DNA of 64,000 bases. Source: Curtobacterium sp. MCLR17_036. Its GTDB lineage: Bacteria > Actinomycetota > Actinomycetes > Actinomycetales > Microbacteriaceae. The first letter of the stretch is position 1; every line of letters begins with the position of its first letter. The translations under genes were made by a program, and so were the position numbers. The stretch covers positions 558,001 through 622,000 of the forward strand of contig NZ_CP126269.1 in assembly GCF_003234445.2 (NCBI RefSeq), in the 5' to 3' direction. Positions 32,965 through 42,600 of this stretch are shown piece after piece. Under the pieces are notes generated by a model. It made no database searches, was not told the DNA's origin, and saw only the letters and a list, made by a program, of their open reading frames with translations.

Positions 32965-35136
32965 ATGGCCCCGTACAACAAGGGCGGCGCGGACAACCGC
33001 GCCTCCGACCGTGTCCGTCACCCGAACGGCACCCCCGCCGCTCGCAGCAGCAAGCACCGCGGCTTCCGCGCCGCCGACCCGTCGCAGCCGCGCCAGAAGC
33101 AGCGCTGGGACGCCGAGGAGCGTCGCGGCCGCTCGGCACAGGGCGAGCGTCCGGCCCGTCCGAACTGGGAGCCGCGCGACGCCGGCCAGCGCCGCGACGA
33201 CCGCGCTCCGCGTCGCTTCGACCGCGACGACCGTGCCCCGCGTCGCTTCGATCGCGACGACCGTGCCCCGCGTCGCTTCGATCGCGACGACCGTGCTCCG
33301 CGTCGTGACGCCGACGACCGTGCTCCGCGTCGCTTCGACCGGGACGACCGTGCCCCGCGTCGCTTCGACCGGGACGACCGTGCGCCTCGTCGCTTCGACC
33401 GGGACGACCGTGCTCCGCGTCGTGACAGCGACGACCGCCCGCGTCGGTTCGACCGGGACGACCGTGCTCCGCGTCGCTTCGATCGCGACGACCGTGCTCC
33501 GCGTCGTGAGAACGACGACCGCCCGCGTCGCTCGTTCGACCGGGACGACCGCGCTCCGCGTCGTGACGCCGACGACCGTGCTCCCCGTCGCTTCGACCGT
33601 GACGACCGCCCGCGTCGCTTCGACCGCGACGACCGTGCTCCCCGTCGTGACAACGACGACCGCCCGCGTCGCTCGTTCGACCGGGACGACCGTGCTCCGC
33701 GTCGTGACGCCGACGACCGCGCTCCCCGTCGCTTCGACCGCGACGACCGTGCTCCCCGTCGTGACAACGACGACCGCCCGCGTCGCTTCGACCGCGACGA
33801 CCGTGCGCCGCGTCGGTTCGACCGCGACGACCGCAGCGCCCCGCGCCGCGACTCCGAGCGCGAGGCTCGCTCCGAGCGCACGGGCTTCGTGCCGGCCGAC
33901 GACGTCAAGCTCGAGAAGCTCCAGGCCGAGGCCACCGTCGCGGCCGACGTCGAGGGCGTGACCTTCGGCGACCTCGGCATCGGCGGCAACATCTCCCGCG
34001 CCCTGCAGGAGCTCGGCGCGTCGAGCCCGTTCCCGATCCAGGCGGCGACGATCCCCGACGTGCTCGCAGGCAAGGACGTCCTCGGCCGTGGCCGTACCGG
34101 CTCCGGCAAGACCATCGCCTTCGGTGCGCCCCTGGTCGAGAAGCTCATGGAGCACGGAGGCGGCACCAAGCGCAAGATGGGCCGCGCCCCGCGTGCGCTC
34201 ATCCTCGCGCCGACCCGCGAGCTCGCCCTGCAGATCGACCGCACCGTGCAGCCCATCGCCCGCTCGGTCGGCCTGTTCACGACGCAGATCTACGGCGGCG
34301 TGCCCTACGGCCGTCAGGAGGGCGCGCTCGAGCGCGGTGTCGACATCATCGTCGGCACCCCCGGTCGCGTGCAGGACCTCATGAACAAGGGGAAGCTCGA
34401 CCTCAGCGAGGTCATCATCTCCGTGCTCGACGAGGCCGACCACATGTGCGACCTCGGGTTCCTCGAGCCGGTGCAGGAGATCCTCTCCGCCACGGCCGAG
34501 GTCACCCCGCAGGGCAACCGTGCGCAGAAGCTGCTGTTCAGCGCGACGCTCGACACCCAGGTCGCGGCGCTCGTCGAGGAGTTCCTGCACGAGCCGAGCG
34601 TGCACGAGGTCGCGGGTGAGGACCAGGCGTCCTCGACCATCGACCACCGTGTGCTCGTGGTCGAGCAGCGCGAGAAGGACCGTGTCCTCGAGGAGCTGGT
34701 CGCCGGCGACGGCAAGACCATCGTCTTCGCCCGGACCCGCGCCTACGCCGAGCGCCTGGCCGACCAGTTCGAGGACGCCGGCATCCGCGCGACCTCGCTC
34801 CACGGTGACCTGAACCAGTCGCGCCGCACCCGCAACCTGCAGCTGCTCACGAGCGGCCGGGTGAACGTGCTCGTGGCCACCGACGTCGCCGCCCGCGGCA
34901 TCCACGTCGACGACGTCTCGCTCGTCGTGCAGGCGGACGCCCCGGACGACTACAAGGCGTACATGCACCGCTCCGGCCGCACCGGTCGTGCCGGCAAGGA
35001 GGGCACGGTCGTGACGATCGTCCCGCGTGGCCGCATCCGCAAGATCGAGGGCATCCTCGAGCGCGCCGAGATCGAGGCGGACCTGGTGCAGGCCGCACCC
35101 GGCGACGGCATCGTGTCGGAGCTCGCTGCGCGGTAG
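32965..35136 (+). CDS. DEAD-box ATP-dependent RNA helicase with long repetitive Arg/Asp N-terminus
   Basis: 723 residues. Residues about 75-293 are an uninterrupted array of RDDRAPRRFD-type units, highly charged and surely disordered. The helicase core follows: Q-motif FPIQAATIPD, Walker A GRTGSGKT (about 373), APTRELALQ, LDEADHM (DEAD, about 487), SAT and the C-terminal HRSGRTGRAG near 673. The protein ends right after the core, so the charged RNA-binding tail common at the C-terminus is here at the N-terminus. ATG 32965 starts before MAPYNKGG; upstream in-frame codons lack a ribosome site. Confidence 0.93.
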   Translation: MAPYNKGGADNRASDRVRHPNGTPAARSSKHRGFRAADPSQPRQKQRWDAEERRGRSAQGERPARPNWEPRDAGQRRDDRAPRRFDRDDRAPRRFDRDDRAPRRFDRDDRAPRRDADDRAPRRFDRDDRAPRRFDRDDRAPRRFDRDDRAPRRDSDDRPRRFDRDDRAPRRFDRDDRAPRRENDDRPRRSFDRDDRAPRRDADDRAPRRFDRDDRPRRFDRDDRAPRRDNDDRPRRSFDRDDRAPRRDADDRAPRRFDRDDRAPRRDNDDRPRRFDRDDRAPRRFDRDDRSAPRRDSEREARSERTGFVPADDVKLEKLQAEATVAADVEGVTFGDLGIGGNISRALQELGASSPFPIQAATIPDVLAGKDVLGRGRTGSGKTIAFGAPLVEKLMEHGGGTKRKMGRAPRALILAPTRELALQIDRTVQPIARSVGLFTTQIYGGVPYGRQEGALERGVDIIVGTPGRVQDLMNKGKLDLSEVIISVLDEADHMCDLGFLEPVQEILSATAEVTPQGNRAQKLLFSATLDTQVAALVEEFLHEPSVHEVAGEDQASSTIDHRVLVVEQREKDRVLEELVAGDGKTIVFARTRAYAERLADQFEDAGIRATSLHGDLNQSRRTRNLQLLTSGRVNVLVATDVAARGIHVDDVSLVVQADAPDDYKAYMHRSGRTGRAGKEGTVVTIVPRGRIRKIEGILERAEIEADLVQAAPGDGIVSELAAR
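33190..33840 (+). repeat. In-gene tandem repeat encoding DDRAPRRFDR units
   Basis: About 24 units of 18-30 bp built on GACGACCGTGCTCCGCGTCG and CGCTTCGACCG, all in frame, lying inside the helicase gene. Period multiples of 3 allow expansion or loss without breaking the frame. Confidence 0.85.
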
Positions 35137-35148
35137 TCGCGACCACAC

Positions 35149-35196
35149 GACGGACGGGAGGCCTGGTACCAGCTGGTACCGGGCCTCCCGTCCGTC
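35149..35196. terminator. GGAGGCC-type hairpin terminator after the helicase gene
   Basis: Arms 35149-35170 and 35175-35196 (GACGGACGGGAGGCC then TGGTACC) are complementary apart from one G.U, around an AGCT loop. It lies 12 bp past the helicase stop. Confidence 0.85.
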
Positions 35197-35201
35197 ACAT
35201 G

Positions 35202-35252
35202 GTGAGCAGGAACGGTCGGGTCGCGAAGTCGGACCCGACCGTTCCTGCTCAC
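35202..35252. repeat. Perfect 21-bp inverted repeat (GTGAGCAGGAACG)
   Basis: Arms 35202-35222 and 35232-35252 are exact complements starting GTGAGCAGGAACGGTCGGG, with a 9-nt loop. It sits directly after the helicase terminator and before the convergent DinB gene. A related inverted repeat is at 42731-42781 and a half copy at 57914-57926. Confidence 0.85.
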
Positions 35253-35297
35253 GAAGCGACCGCGCGCACGAGCGCGCGCGACCGCGCGGCAGCGCGC

Positions 35298-35807
35298 TCA
35301 GCGGTTGAAGAACAGCAGCCCGCGCACGAAGCCGGCCTGCCCGGCGTGCTGCGTGCAGTCGTCGAGGATGCTCACGAGCCGGGCGCCGGCCGTCACGGGC
35401 GGGTCCCACGCGTCGTCGACGACGGGGTCCAGGTCGTCCGGGCCGAGCGTGCCGAGGTAGGCGACCGTGCGCTCGTGCACCGCGCGCAGGTACCCGGTGA
35501 GCAGCTCGGCGGAGGCCCGCACCCGACCGACGTCGTCGCGGGACATGCCGTAGCCGAGCGCCTCGGCCGGGAACGGCAGGTCGAAGCGGTCGTACCAGCC
35601 GTCGGCGCTCCAGACCTGCTCGGTGCCGGCGAGGTCGGCGACCTGCGCGTCCTGCCCTCGGGCGATGTGCCACGCGAGCCAGGCCAGGGTGTTCGCCCCG
35701 GTGGCGGGGCGTGCCGCGAGCTGGTCCTCGGACAGGCCCTCGACCGCCCGTTCGACGGTCGACGGTACGCGGGAGAACGCTTCGATGAGGACTTCGGATG
35801 GGGTCAT
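35298..35807 (-). CDS. DinB/DUF664-family protein
   Basis: 169 residues, a four-helix DinB-like bundle. The metal ligands expected of the family are visible as His in WLAWHIARGQDAQ and in DDCTQHAGQAG. Such proteins include thiol-dependent transferases and many of unknown activity. ATG 35807 follows TAGCGT (35820-35815) by 7 nt; the longer frame upstream has no start signal. Confidence 0.85.
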   Translation of the reverse strand: MTPSEVLIEAFSRVPSTVERAVEGLSEDQLAARPATGANTLAWLAWHIARGQDAQVADLAGTEQVWSADGWYDRFDLPFPAEALGYGMSRDDVGRVRASAELLTGYLRAVHERTVAYLGTLGPDDLDPVVDDAWDPPVTAGARLVSILDDCTQHAGQAGFVRGLLFFNR

Positions 35808-35844
35808 GCCGCTCACGCTACGCCGGGGCGACGACACGTCCATG

Positions 35845-36345
35845 TCACGCGAGGCGGGCGACGAGCTCCTGGTCGAGCGACTCGAGCAGCGCGGCGAGCA
35901 CGGCCATCCGGTCGGTCGGGACGGCTGCGGAGAAGGCCTCGCGGTACACGTCCTTGACCTCGGCGGCGCTCCGGGTGCCGGCCTCGGTGATGCGGACCTC
36001 GACGCTGCGCCGGTCCGCCGGGTTCGGGACACGGCGGACGAGGTCGCGGGCCTCGAGCCGGTCGATCAACGACGTCATCGCGCCGGTCGACAGGCCGAGG
36101 GCGCCGGCGGCCTGCTTCGGGAGCACCCGGCCGCTCGGGTGCGCCGCGAGCGCGAACAGGAAGCGCAGGTCGGTGGTCCCGAGGCCGCGCCGGGCGGCCT
36201 CGGCGGCGGCGACGCGCGCGTGGTGGACCTGCAGGCTCCGGTAGGCCTCGAGTGCGCGGTCGAGGTCCTGGTCCGGGGTCGGGGTCGGCGTCGGTTCGAG
36301 GGTGGTGGTGGGGGTGGGCCGGACGGCCCAGTCGGTGTCCGTCAT
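35845..36345 (-). CDS. MarR family transcriptional regulator
   Basis: 166 residues. A Thr/Pro-rich head of about 25 residues (PTPTPTPDQD) precedes a MarR winged helix: LGTTDLRFLFALAAHPSGRV, LPKQAAGALGLSTGAMTSLI, then NPADRRSVEVRIT as the wing. It is divergent from the secreted protein/SipW operon across 239 bp and may regulate it. Confidence 0.9.
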   Translation of the reverse strand: MTDTDWAVRPTPTTTLEPTPTPTPDQDLDRALEAYRSLQVHHARVAAAEAARRGLGTTDLRFLFALAAHPSGRVLPKQAAGALGLSTGAMTSLIDRLEARDLVRRVPNPADRRSVEVRITEAGTRSAAEVKDVYREAFSAAVPTDRMAVLAALLESLDQELVARLA

Positions 36346-36432
36346 CGGCTCTTCTCAGGGGTGCGCCGCAGGGACGGCGTGACGGCGGGGGAACTCCGCC
36401 GTGCTGGTCAGTGTCCAAGCATCTCGATGATC

Positions 36433-36480
36433 GAACCACCCCCAACAGTGGGGGTGACGGCCCCCCTTGTGGGGCGGTTC
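36433..36480 (+). promoter_or_regulatory. Nested inverted repeats upstream of the TasA/SipW-like operon
   Basis: An outer pair GAACC (36433-36437) / GGTTC (36476-36480) encloses CACCCCC-AACAGT-GGGGGTG (36437-36456) and CCCC-CTTGT-GGGG. TAGCTT (36490-36495) follows as a possible -10. Upstream GATCGAA-type sequence near 36427 may hold the MarR site. The fold could be a DNA binding site or, if transcribed, a three-way RNA junction. Confidence 0.4.
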
Positions 36481-36584
36481 CGGCGAACGTAGCTTGATCG
36501 TCGTACCACCCCGGCACGCAGCGCGACCAACCACCGCGGATCCGGCCGGACCTCGATCAGACATCTTCACCTCGGAGGACACCC

Positions 36585-37184
36585 ATGTCCCGTGTCACGC
36601 CTCGTGCTGCCCGTCTCGCCGCCTGGATCGCCATCCCGGCCGCGCTCGTCGCCTCGGGAGCGGTCGTCTCGACCGCGTCCTACTCGGCCTTCTCGGCGAC
36701 CACCGTCAACCCGACGAACAACTGGACCGCGGGCACCGTCGCCCTGACCGACGACGACAGCAACACCGCGCTCTTCACCGCCACGAACCTCAAGCCGGGG
36801 TCGACGGCGGCGAACTGCATCACCGTCACGTCGACGGGCTCGCTGCCCTCGACCGTGAAGCTCTACGGCACGAACGCGTCGACCACGAACAACCTGGCCG
36901 CCAACCTCAACCTGACGGTCGAGCAGGGCACCGGCGGCGGCGCCGGGTCGTGCACCGGCTTCACCCCGGCGGCGACGAGCGGCACGCTCTACACCGGCAC
37001 GGTCGCCGGCTTCGGGTCGACCTCCACGAACTTCGCCTCCGGCGTCGGGACCTGGGCGCCGGGCGGCGGCTCGTCCGAGGCGCGCGTCTACCGCTTCACC
37101 TACACGGTCGCGAGCGGCGCCCCGAACACGGTGCAGGGCGGCACCGCCTCGCTCGGCCTGACGTGGGAGGCCCAGAACAGCTGA
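36585..37184 (+). CDS. Secreted TasA/camelysin-like (SipW-dependent type) protein
   Basis: 199 residues. The signal peptide (1-32) has the AWIAIPAALVASGAVVSTAS core and is followed by SYSAFSATTVNPTNNWTAGT, the arrangement found in proteins cleaved by SipW-type peptidases (TasA, camelysin). The mature domain is Thr/Ser/Gly-rich and all-beta in appearance, with NLKPGSTAANCITV. It may form an extracellular fibre or matrix component; this is inferred from the family. A strong GGAGG lies upstream of ATG 36585. The peptidase gene follows 29 bp later. Confidence 0.8.
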   Translation: MSRVTPRAARLAAWIAIPAALVASGAVVSTASYSAFSATTVNPTNNWTAGTVALTDDDSNTALFTATNLKPGSTAANCITVTSTGSLPSTVKLYGTNASTTNNLAANLNLTVEQGTGGGAGSCTGFTPAATSGTLYTGTVAGFGSTSTNFASGVGTWAPGGGSSEARVYRFTYTVASGAPNTVQGGTASLGLTWEAQNS

Positions 37185-37213
37185 TCGCCCCGCACGATCC
37201 GTCGGAGGCGGTC

Positions 37214-38395
37214 ATGGTCAGCATCCCGGCGCCCGGTGGTCACCCACCGCACCAGGCGCTCCACGACGCGGTCGACTGGGGCCGCGTGGTCGTCGCCACG
37301 GTCGCCCGCGGCGTGGTGGCGACGCTCCTCGGGCTCGCCCTGTGGTCGGCGGCCCCCGCGGTGATCGGCTGGCAGCCGACCACCGTGATGACCGGGTCGA
37401 TGGAGCCGCGGCTCGCGCCGGGCGACGTCGTGGTCACGCGTCCGGTCGCGCCGTCCGAGGTGCGTCCGGGGCGGATCCTGCTCGCAGCGGACCCGGACCA
37501 GCGCGGTCACCTGCGCATGCACCGCTACGTCGAGGACGGCCCGGGCGACACCATCATCACGAAGGGCGACGCGAACCCGCAGCAGGACTCGACCCCGGTC
37601 GAACGGTCCGCCGTCCGCGGGGTGGCGTTCCTGCGGATCCCCTTCGTCGGGGCGCCGGTCCGCTGGCTCCGCGAGGGACGGTGGGGGAGCGTCGCCGTCC
37701 TCGCGGTCGGCCTGGTCGCCCTGCTCGCGCTGTGCGGCGCCGACGGGTCCCTCCGTCGCACCGCCCGGTCGGACCCGGACGGCGGACCGTCACCCGCCGA
37801 CGACGACGGTGACGGCGACGTCGCGGCTCGCGTCCCCGCCGGACGGGAGGCACGGGTCGGCACCGCCACGGGCCTCCCGTCCGGCGGCACGGCCGTCCGC
37901 GGCCGCCGCGCCGCACGGGCGCGGGAACGTCGCGTCCGGCGCCTGCGCCGGGGCGGGGCCGCGGTGGTGGTCGTGGTCGTCGCCGGCACCGGGTTCCTGC
38001 TCCCCGCGCAGGCGGTGGCGGCTCCGTTCGGGACGACGACCGGCAACCCGACCTCGACCTTCGTCGCCGGGACGGCGACCGCCGTGCCGACGCTGTCGTG
38101 CTCCCCGGCGTCGTCGACGTCGTCGTCGACGTCGGTCCAGATCAGCTGGACGTACCAGGGCTCGACCGTGCCGGTCTCCTTCGACCTGGTGTCCGGCAGC
38201 ACCGTGGTCGCGACCGCCGGCGGCACGGCCCGGTCGCTGACGTACAGCGGCGGCGGGCTCCTCGCCCTCAACACCCCGTACGTGCTGCAGCTGCGGACGA
38301 ACCTCGGGGGGTCGTGGACGACGGTGAGCACCGCCACCGTGAACGTCAAGGTGTCGTCGGTGGCGGGCATCCTGACCTCCGCGGCCTGCGGCTGA
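37214..38395 (+). CDS. SipW-type signal peptidase I fused to a second secreted beta-domain
   Basis: 393 residues. Residues 1-175 are an archaeal/ER-type signal peptidase: membrane anchor, nucleophile Ser62 in VMTGSMEP, His103 in MHRYVED in place of Lys, KGDAN with acidic partners, and a second helix (about 150-172). Residues 176-245 are a charged linker, of which 208-225 are encoded by a hairpin repeat. Then comes a signal-like helix (247-265) ending AQAVAA and a Thr/Ser-rich beta domain (266-393). The extra domain looks like a separate secreted protein joined in frame. ATG 37214 has GGAGG upstream. Confidence 0.85.
   Translation: MVSIPAPGGHPPHQALHDAVDWGRVVVATVARGVVATLLGLALWSAAPAVIGWQPTTVMTGSMEPRLAPGDVVVTRPVAPSEVRPGRILLAADPDQRGHLRMHRYVEDGPGDTIITKGDANPQQDSTPVERSAVRGVAFLRIPFVGAPVRWLREGRWGSVAVLAVGLVALLALCGADGSLRRTARSDPDGGPSPADDDGDGDVAARVPAGREARVGTATGLPSGGTAVRGRRAARARERRVRRLRRGGAAVVVVVVAGTGFLLPAQAVAAPFGTTTGNPTSTFVAGTATAVPTLSCSPASSTSSSTSVQISWTYQGSTVPVSFDLVSGSTVVATAGGTARSLTYSGGGLLALNTPYVLQLRTNLGGSWTTVSTATVNVKVSSVAGILTSAACG
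37836..37887. repeat. GGAGGCC-type hairpin inside the SipW fusion gene
   Basis: Arms 37836-37860 and 37863-37887 are complementary at 22 of 25 positions and match the intergenic terminator family (GGACGGGAGGC / GGCCTCCCGTCC). Here it is translated, in frame, as the linker AGREARVGTATGLPSGG between the peptidase and the second secreted domain. Confidence 0.85.
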
Positions 38396-38459
38396 CCGGT
38401 TCTCCACAGGGTGCGCGCGGCCGGCGGGGGATGTCCCCGGCCGGCGTTAGCGTGGCGGC

Positions 38460-39623
38460 ATGCGCATCCTGCACACCGGCGACTGGCACCTCGGCCGTAC
38501 GCTGCTCGGTGCCGACCTCCTCGAGCACCAGGCGGCGTTCCTCGACTGGCTCGTCGACCTGGTCGCGGCGCGGTCCGTCGACCTCGTCGTCATCGCCGGC
38601 GACGTCTACGACCGGGCCATCCCGCCGGTCGACGCCGTCCGGATGCTGTCCCGCGCACTCGAACGCCTGGCCGAGACCGCCACGGTCGTGCTCACCCCGG
38701 GCAACCACGACTCCGCCGCGCGGCTCGGGTTCGGTGCCGGGGTGATGGGCGCCCGGGTCCGGATCCTCGCCGAACCCGCACGCGTCGGCGAACCCGTGCT
38801 CGTCACCGACGACCACGGTCCGGTCGCGGTCTACGGCATCCCGTACCTGCACCCCGACCTGACGCGGTACGCCCTGGCCGCCGTGCCCGACGAGCCGCTC
38901 GCACGGTCCCACCACGCGGTGGTGCAGGCCGCGACCGAGCGGATCCGCGCCGACCTCGCAGGGCGTACCGGCACCAGGAGCGTCGTCGTCGCGCACGCGT
39001 TCGTCGGCGGGGCCGACCCGAGCGACAGCGAACAGGACATCCGCGTCGGCGGCGTGGACCGCGTCGCCGAGTCGGTGTTCGCCGACTTCGACTACGTCGC
39101 CCTCGGGCACCTGCACGGGCCGCAGCGCGTCGGCGACGGCGGTCGGATCCGGTACGCCGGCTCGCCCCTGGCGTTCTCCTTCGGGGAGCGCGACCAGCGC
39201 AAGTCCGTCACGGTGGTCGACCTCGACGCCGCCGGCGCGGTGACCGTCGAACCCGTCCCCACCCCGGTGCCCCGCCGACTCGTCGACGTCCGCGGCACGA
39301 TCGACGACCTCGAGGCCGGGGCCCACCGGGCGGACGCCGACGCCTGGGTCCGGGTGGCCGTCACCGACACCGTGCACCCGGAGCGCATGTACGCCCGCGT
39401 GAAGGAGCACTTCCCGCACGCGCTGGCGATCACGCACGAACCGGCCGACCGCGGGCCCGCCTCGGTCGCCCGGGCCGTCACCGCCACGTCCGACCCGGTC
39501 GAGGTCGCCGCGGACTTCGTCACGTACGCCACCGGTGCGGTGCCCGACGCCGACGAGCACGCCGTCCTGACCGAGGCGTACGAGGCCGCTGCCCTGGCGC
39601 TGCAGCACGAGGGGGACCGCTGA
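38460..39623 (+). CDS. sbcD: Exonuclease SbcCD, nuclease subunit D
   Basis: 387 residues of the Mre11/SbcD metallophosphoesterase family: HTGDWHLGRTL near residue 5, VIAGDVYDRA, PGNHDS near 80, AHAFVGG and GHLHGPQ. With SbcC it cleaves hairpins and DNA ends. ATG 38460 follows TAGCGT (38448-38453) by 6 nt, predicting a leaderless mRNA. Its stop overlaps the sbcC start (TGATG). Confidence 0.96.
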   Translation: MRILHTGDWHLGRTLLGADLLEHQAAFLDWLVDLVAARSVDLVVIAGDVYDRAIPPVDAVRMLSRALERLAETATVVLTPGNHDSAARLGFGAGVMGARVRILAEPARVGEPVLVTDDHGPVAVYGIPYLHPDLTRYALAAVPDEPLARSHHAVVQAATERIRADLAGRTGTRSVVVAHAFVGGADPSDSEQDIRVGGVDRVAESVFADFDYVALGHLHGPQRVGDGGRIRYAGSPLAFSFGERDQRKSVTVVDLDAAGAVTVEPVPTPVPRRLVDVRGTIDDLEAGAHRADADAWVRVAVTDTVHPERMYARVKEHFPHALAITHEPADRGPASVARAVTATSDPVEVAADFVTYATGAVPDADEHAVLTEAYEAAALALQHEGDR

Positions 39624-42600
39624 TGTACCTGCACCGCCTCGACCTGCGCGCCATCGGCCCGTACCCGGACCTGGTCTCCATCGACTTCGCGGCGCTCGCC
39701 GCGTCCGGGGTCTTCCTGCTCGAAGGGCCGACCGGCTCCGGCAAGTCGACCATCATCGACGCCGTCGTCTTCGCCCTCTACGGCGGGCTCGCCGGGTCCG
39801 ACGCCAGCTCCGACCGCCTGCACAGCCAGCACGCCGACCCCGCCGTCGAACCGTTCGTCGAGCTCGTCTTCGAGACCGGCGCCGGGGTCTTCCGGGTCCG
39901 ACGGACCCCGCAGTACGACCGTCCGAAGCAGCGGGGGACCGGCACGGTCAAGCAGCAGGCGTCGGCGCAGCTGTTCCGGCTCGCCGGACCCGCCGACGTC
40001 GCCGGCGAACCGGTGTCGTCGCGCATCCCCGAGATCGGTCTCGAGATCACCCGGGCCGTCGGCCTCGACCGGGCGCAGTTCCTGCAGACCGTGGTGCTGC
40101 CGCAGGGCGAGTTCGCCCGCTTCCTCCGCTCCCCGGGCGAGGACCGCCGCAAGCTCCTGCAGTCGCTGTTCGGCACGCAGGTCTACGACCGCACGGCCGA
40201 CGAGCTCGCAGCACGTCGGCGCGCCGTGCAGGCCGAGGTCGACGGCGCCGACGACCGCGTGCGCGACGCACTGAACCGCTTCGCGCAGGCCGCTGGCGTC
40301 GACGACGCCGACGAGGCCGTGGTCGAGCCCACCGTCCGCTCCCTGCGGGCCGCGTCGGACGCCGCCGAGGCCGAGCGGGTCGCTGCCGCTGCCGCCGCCG
40401 TGGCGGCCGTGGCGCACGAGCAGCAGGTCACCGCCAGGATCGCCGCGCGCGACCGCCGCGCCGAGCTCCTGCGTCGACGCACCGCACTCGACGATGACGC
40501 TCCCACGGTGGAGCGTGCGCGCGCGGCCGTGGCGGACGGCGAGCGGGCCGCGCGGGTCGCGGCGGTCGCCGACGGGCTCGACGCCGCCCGGGGCCGGGCG
40601 GACGACACCGCGACGGCGGCCGATCGCCTGCGCGACGAGCACGGGCTGGTCGACGACGCACCGGACGCCGTCGTGCAGCAGCGGGACACCCTGACGGACG
40701 ACCTCGCCGCCGTGCGGCACCTGGTCGGCGTCGAGTCCAGTACCGCAGCCCGGCGCGACGCCGTCGCCGACGCGACCGCGACGGCGGAGCGGCTCGCGGC
40801 GCAGCTCGTGCAGCTCGACACCGCCCTCGACGCCCGTCCTGCCGAACGCGCGCGCATCGTCGAGGCCGCCCGCACCGCCGCGACGACCGCGGCCGACGCC
40901 GATCCCGCGGCGCACGAGGTCGCGCGGGTCCGCGGCCTCCGCGACGACCTCGCCGCCCGCGACCGTGCCGCAGTCCGCGTGGCCGACGCCGAACGGTCGG
41001 TCGCCGCCGCACGGGTCGCCGCGACGCGGGCCCTCGACGCCGAACGTGCGCTGCGCGAGCGTCGCATCGCCGGCCTCGCCGGCGAACTCGGTGCAGCGCT
41101 GACACCGGGCGACCCCTGCCCGGTGTGCGGATCGACGGCGCACCCCGCGGTCGCCGTCCCGCAGGACGACCACCCCTCGATCGCCGACGTCGACGCAGCG
41201 GCCGCGGCGACCCGTCGTGCCGACCAGCAGCTCGCCGACGCGGCCGCTGGTCTCGCCGTCGACCGCGCCGAGCACCAGCGCCTCGTCGGCGTCGTCGGCG
41301 CTCTCGACGAGGCCGGGATCGACGCCATGACGGCCGCGGCGGCCGAGCGGGTCCGGGCGGCGCGCGACGCGGCCGAGCTCGTGCTCCAGCACGAACGGCA
41401 GCGCGCCGAGCACGACACCCGCACCGGTGTGCTCGAACGGGAGCGCAACGACCTCGACGCCCGGCAGCGGCTCACGGCGGCGACGGCGGTGTCCGACGCC
41501 GAGCGCCTCGACGCCGACCTGCGCACCGTGCAGGACGCCCGCGAGCGTCTCGCTCCCCGCCTCGCCCCGGGTTCCGCCGTCGGACCCGACGACGCGCCGC
41601 TCCCGCTCGCGGCGGTGGTCGACCGGCTCGACGTCCGGCTCGCGGGCCTCCGCGCCGTGGTCGAGGCGGACGAGCGCGCCGCGCAGGCCGCACGGACGCT
41701 CGCCGAGCGCCGTGACGAGGTCGCACGCGTCCTGGCGGCACAGGGCTTCGACGACGTCGCCGGGGCCCGAGCCGCCCTGCTCGACGCCGACACCGCCGCG
41801 CGCCACCGGGCGGTCGTGGCCGCCGCCGACGCCGAGCGGGCCGTCGTGCAGGCAGGCCTGGCCGAGCCCGCGGTGGTCGCCGCGGCAGCGGACGACGCCG
41901 CACAGCTCGACCCGGACGGAGCGCGCGAGGCCCGCGCCGGTGCCGAGGCCACCCTGCAGGACGCCACCCGCGCCGCGGTGTCCGCCTCCGACCGAGCGGA
42001 CGCCGTCGATCGGTGCGCCGCCGAACTCGACCGCGCCGTCCGGGCCCGTGACGACACCTCGGCGAGGAGCCGGGCCGTGGTCCGCCTCGCCGACGTCGCG
42101 AACGGGGTGTCATCGGTGAACCCGACGGGGATCACGCTCGGCACCTACGTGCTCATGCGCCGCTTCGAGGACGTCGTCGCCGCGGCGAACGACCGGCTGC
42201 GGGGCATGCTCGGCGGCCGCTTCACGCTCGAGACCTCGGACGAACGCGAGTCCGGGTCGCGCTCGCGCCGGACCGGTCTGGCGCTCGCCGTGCACGACCA
42301 CACGACCGACACCGTGCGCGACCCGCGCAGCTTGTCCGGCGGCGAGACCTTCACGGTGTCGCTCTGTCTCGCGCTCGGACTCGCCGACGTCGTGCAGGCC
42401 GAGGCCGGCGGGGTCTCCCTCGGCACGCTGTTCGTCGACGAGGGCTTCGGGACACTCGACCCGGAGACCCTCGACGACGTCATCGGGCAGCTCTCGCGGC
42501 TGACCGCCGGTGGCCGCCAGGTGGGCATCGTCAGCCACGTCGAGGAACTCAAGCAGCGGATCCCGGAGCGCATCGCCGTCCGGCGCACCGCGGCGGGCGG

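Noticed and set aside
33190-33840. CRISPR-like or mobile repeat in the helicase region
   Set aside because: All units are in frame and encode DDRAPRRFDR inside one long gene with a helicase core, so it is a coding repeat.
37964-38395. A separate gene for the second secreted domain after the SipW peptidase
   Set aside because: The first usable in-frame start after the hairpin falls inside the hydrophobic helix, which would remove the basic signal-peptide head, and there is no stop between the domains. One fused frame fits better.
39092-41806. A 904-codon frame antisense to sbcD/sbcC
   Set aside because: It mirrors coding sequence with clear SbcC motifs; no ribosome site, no domain.
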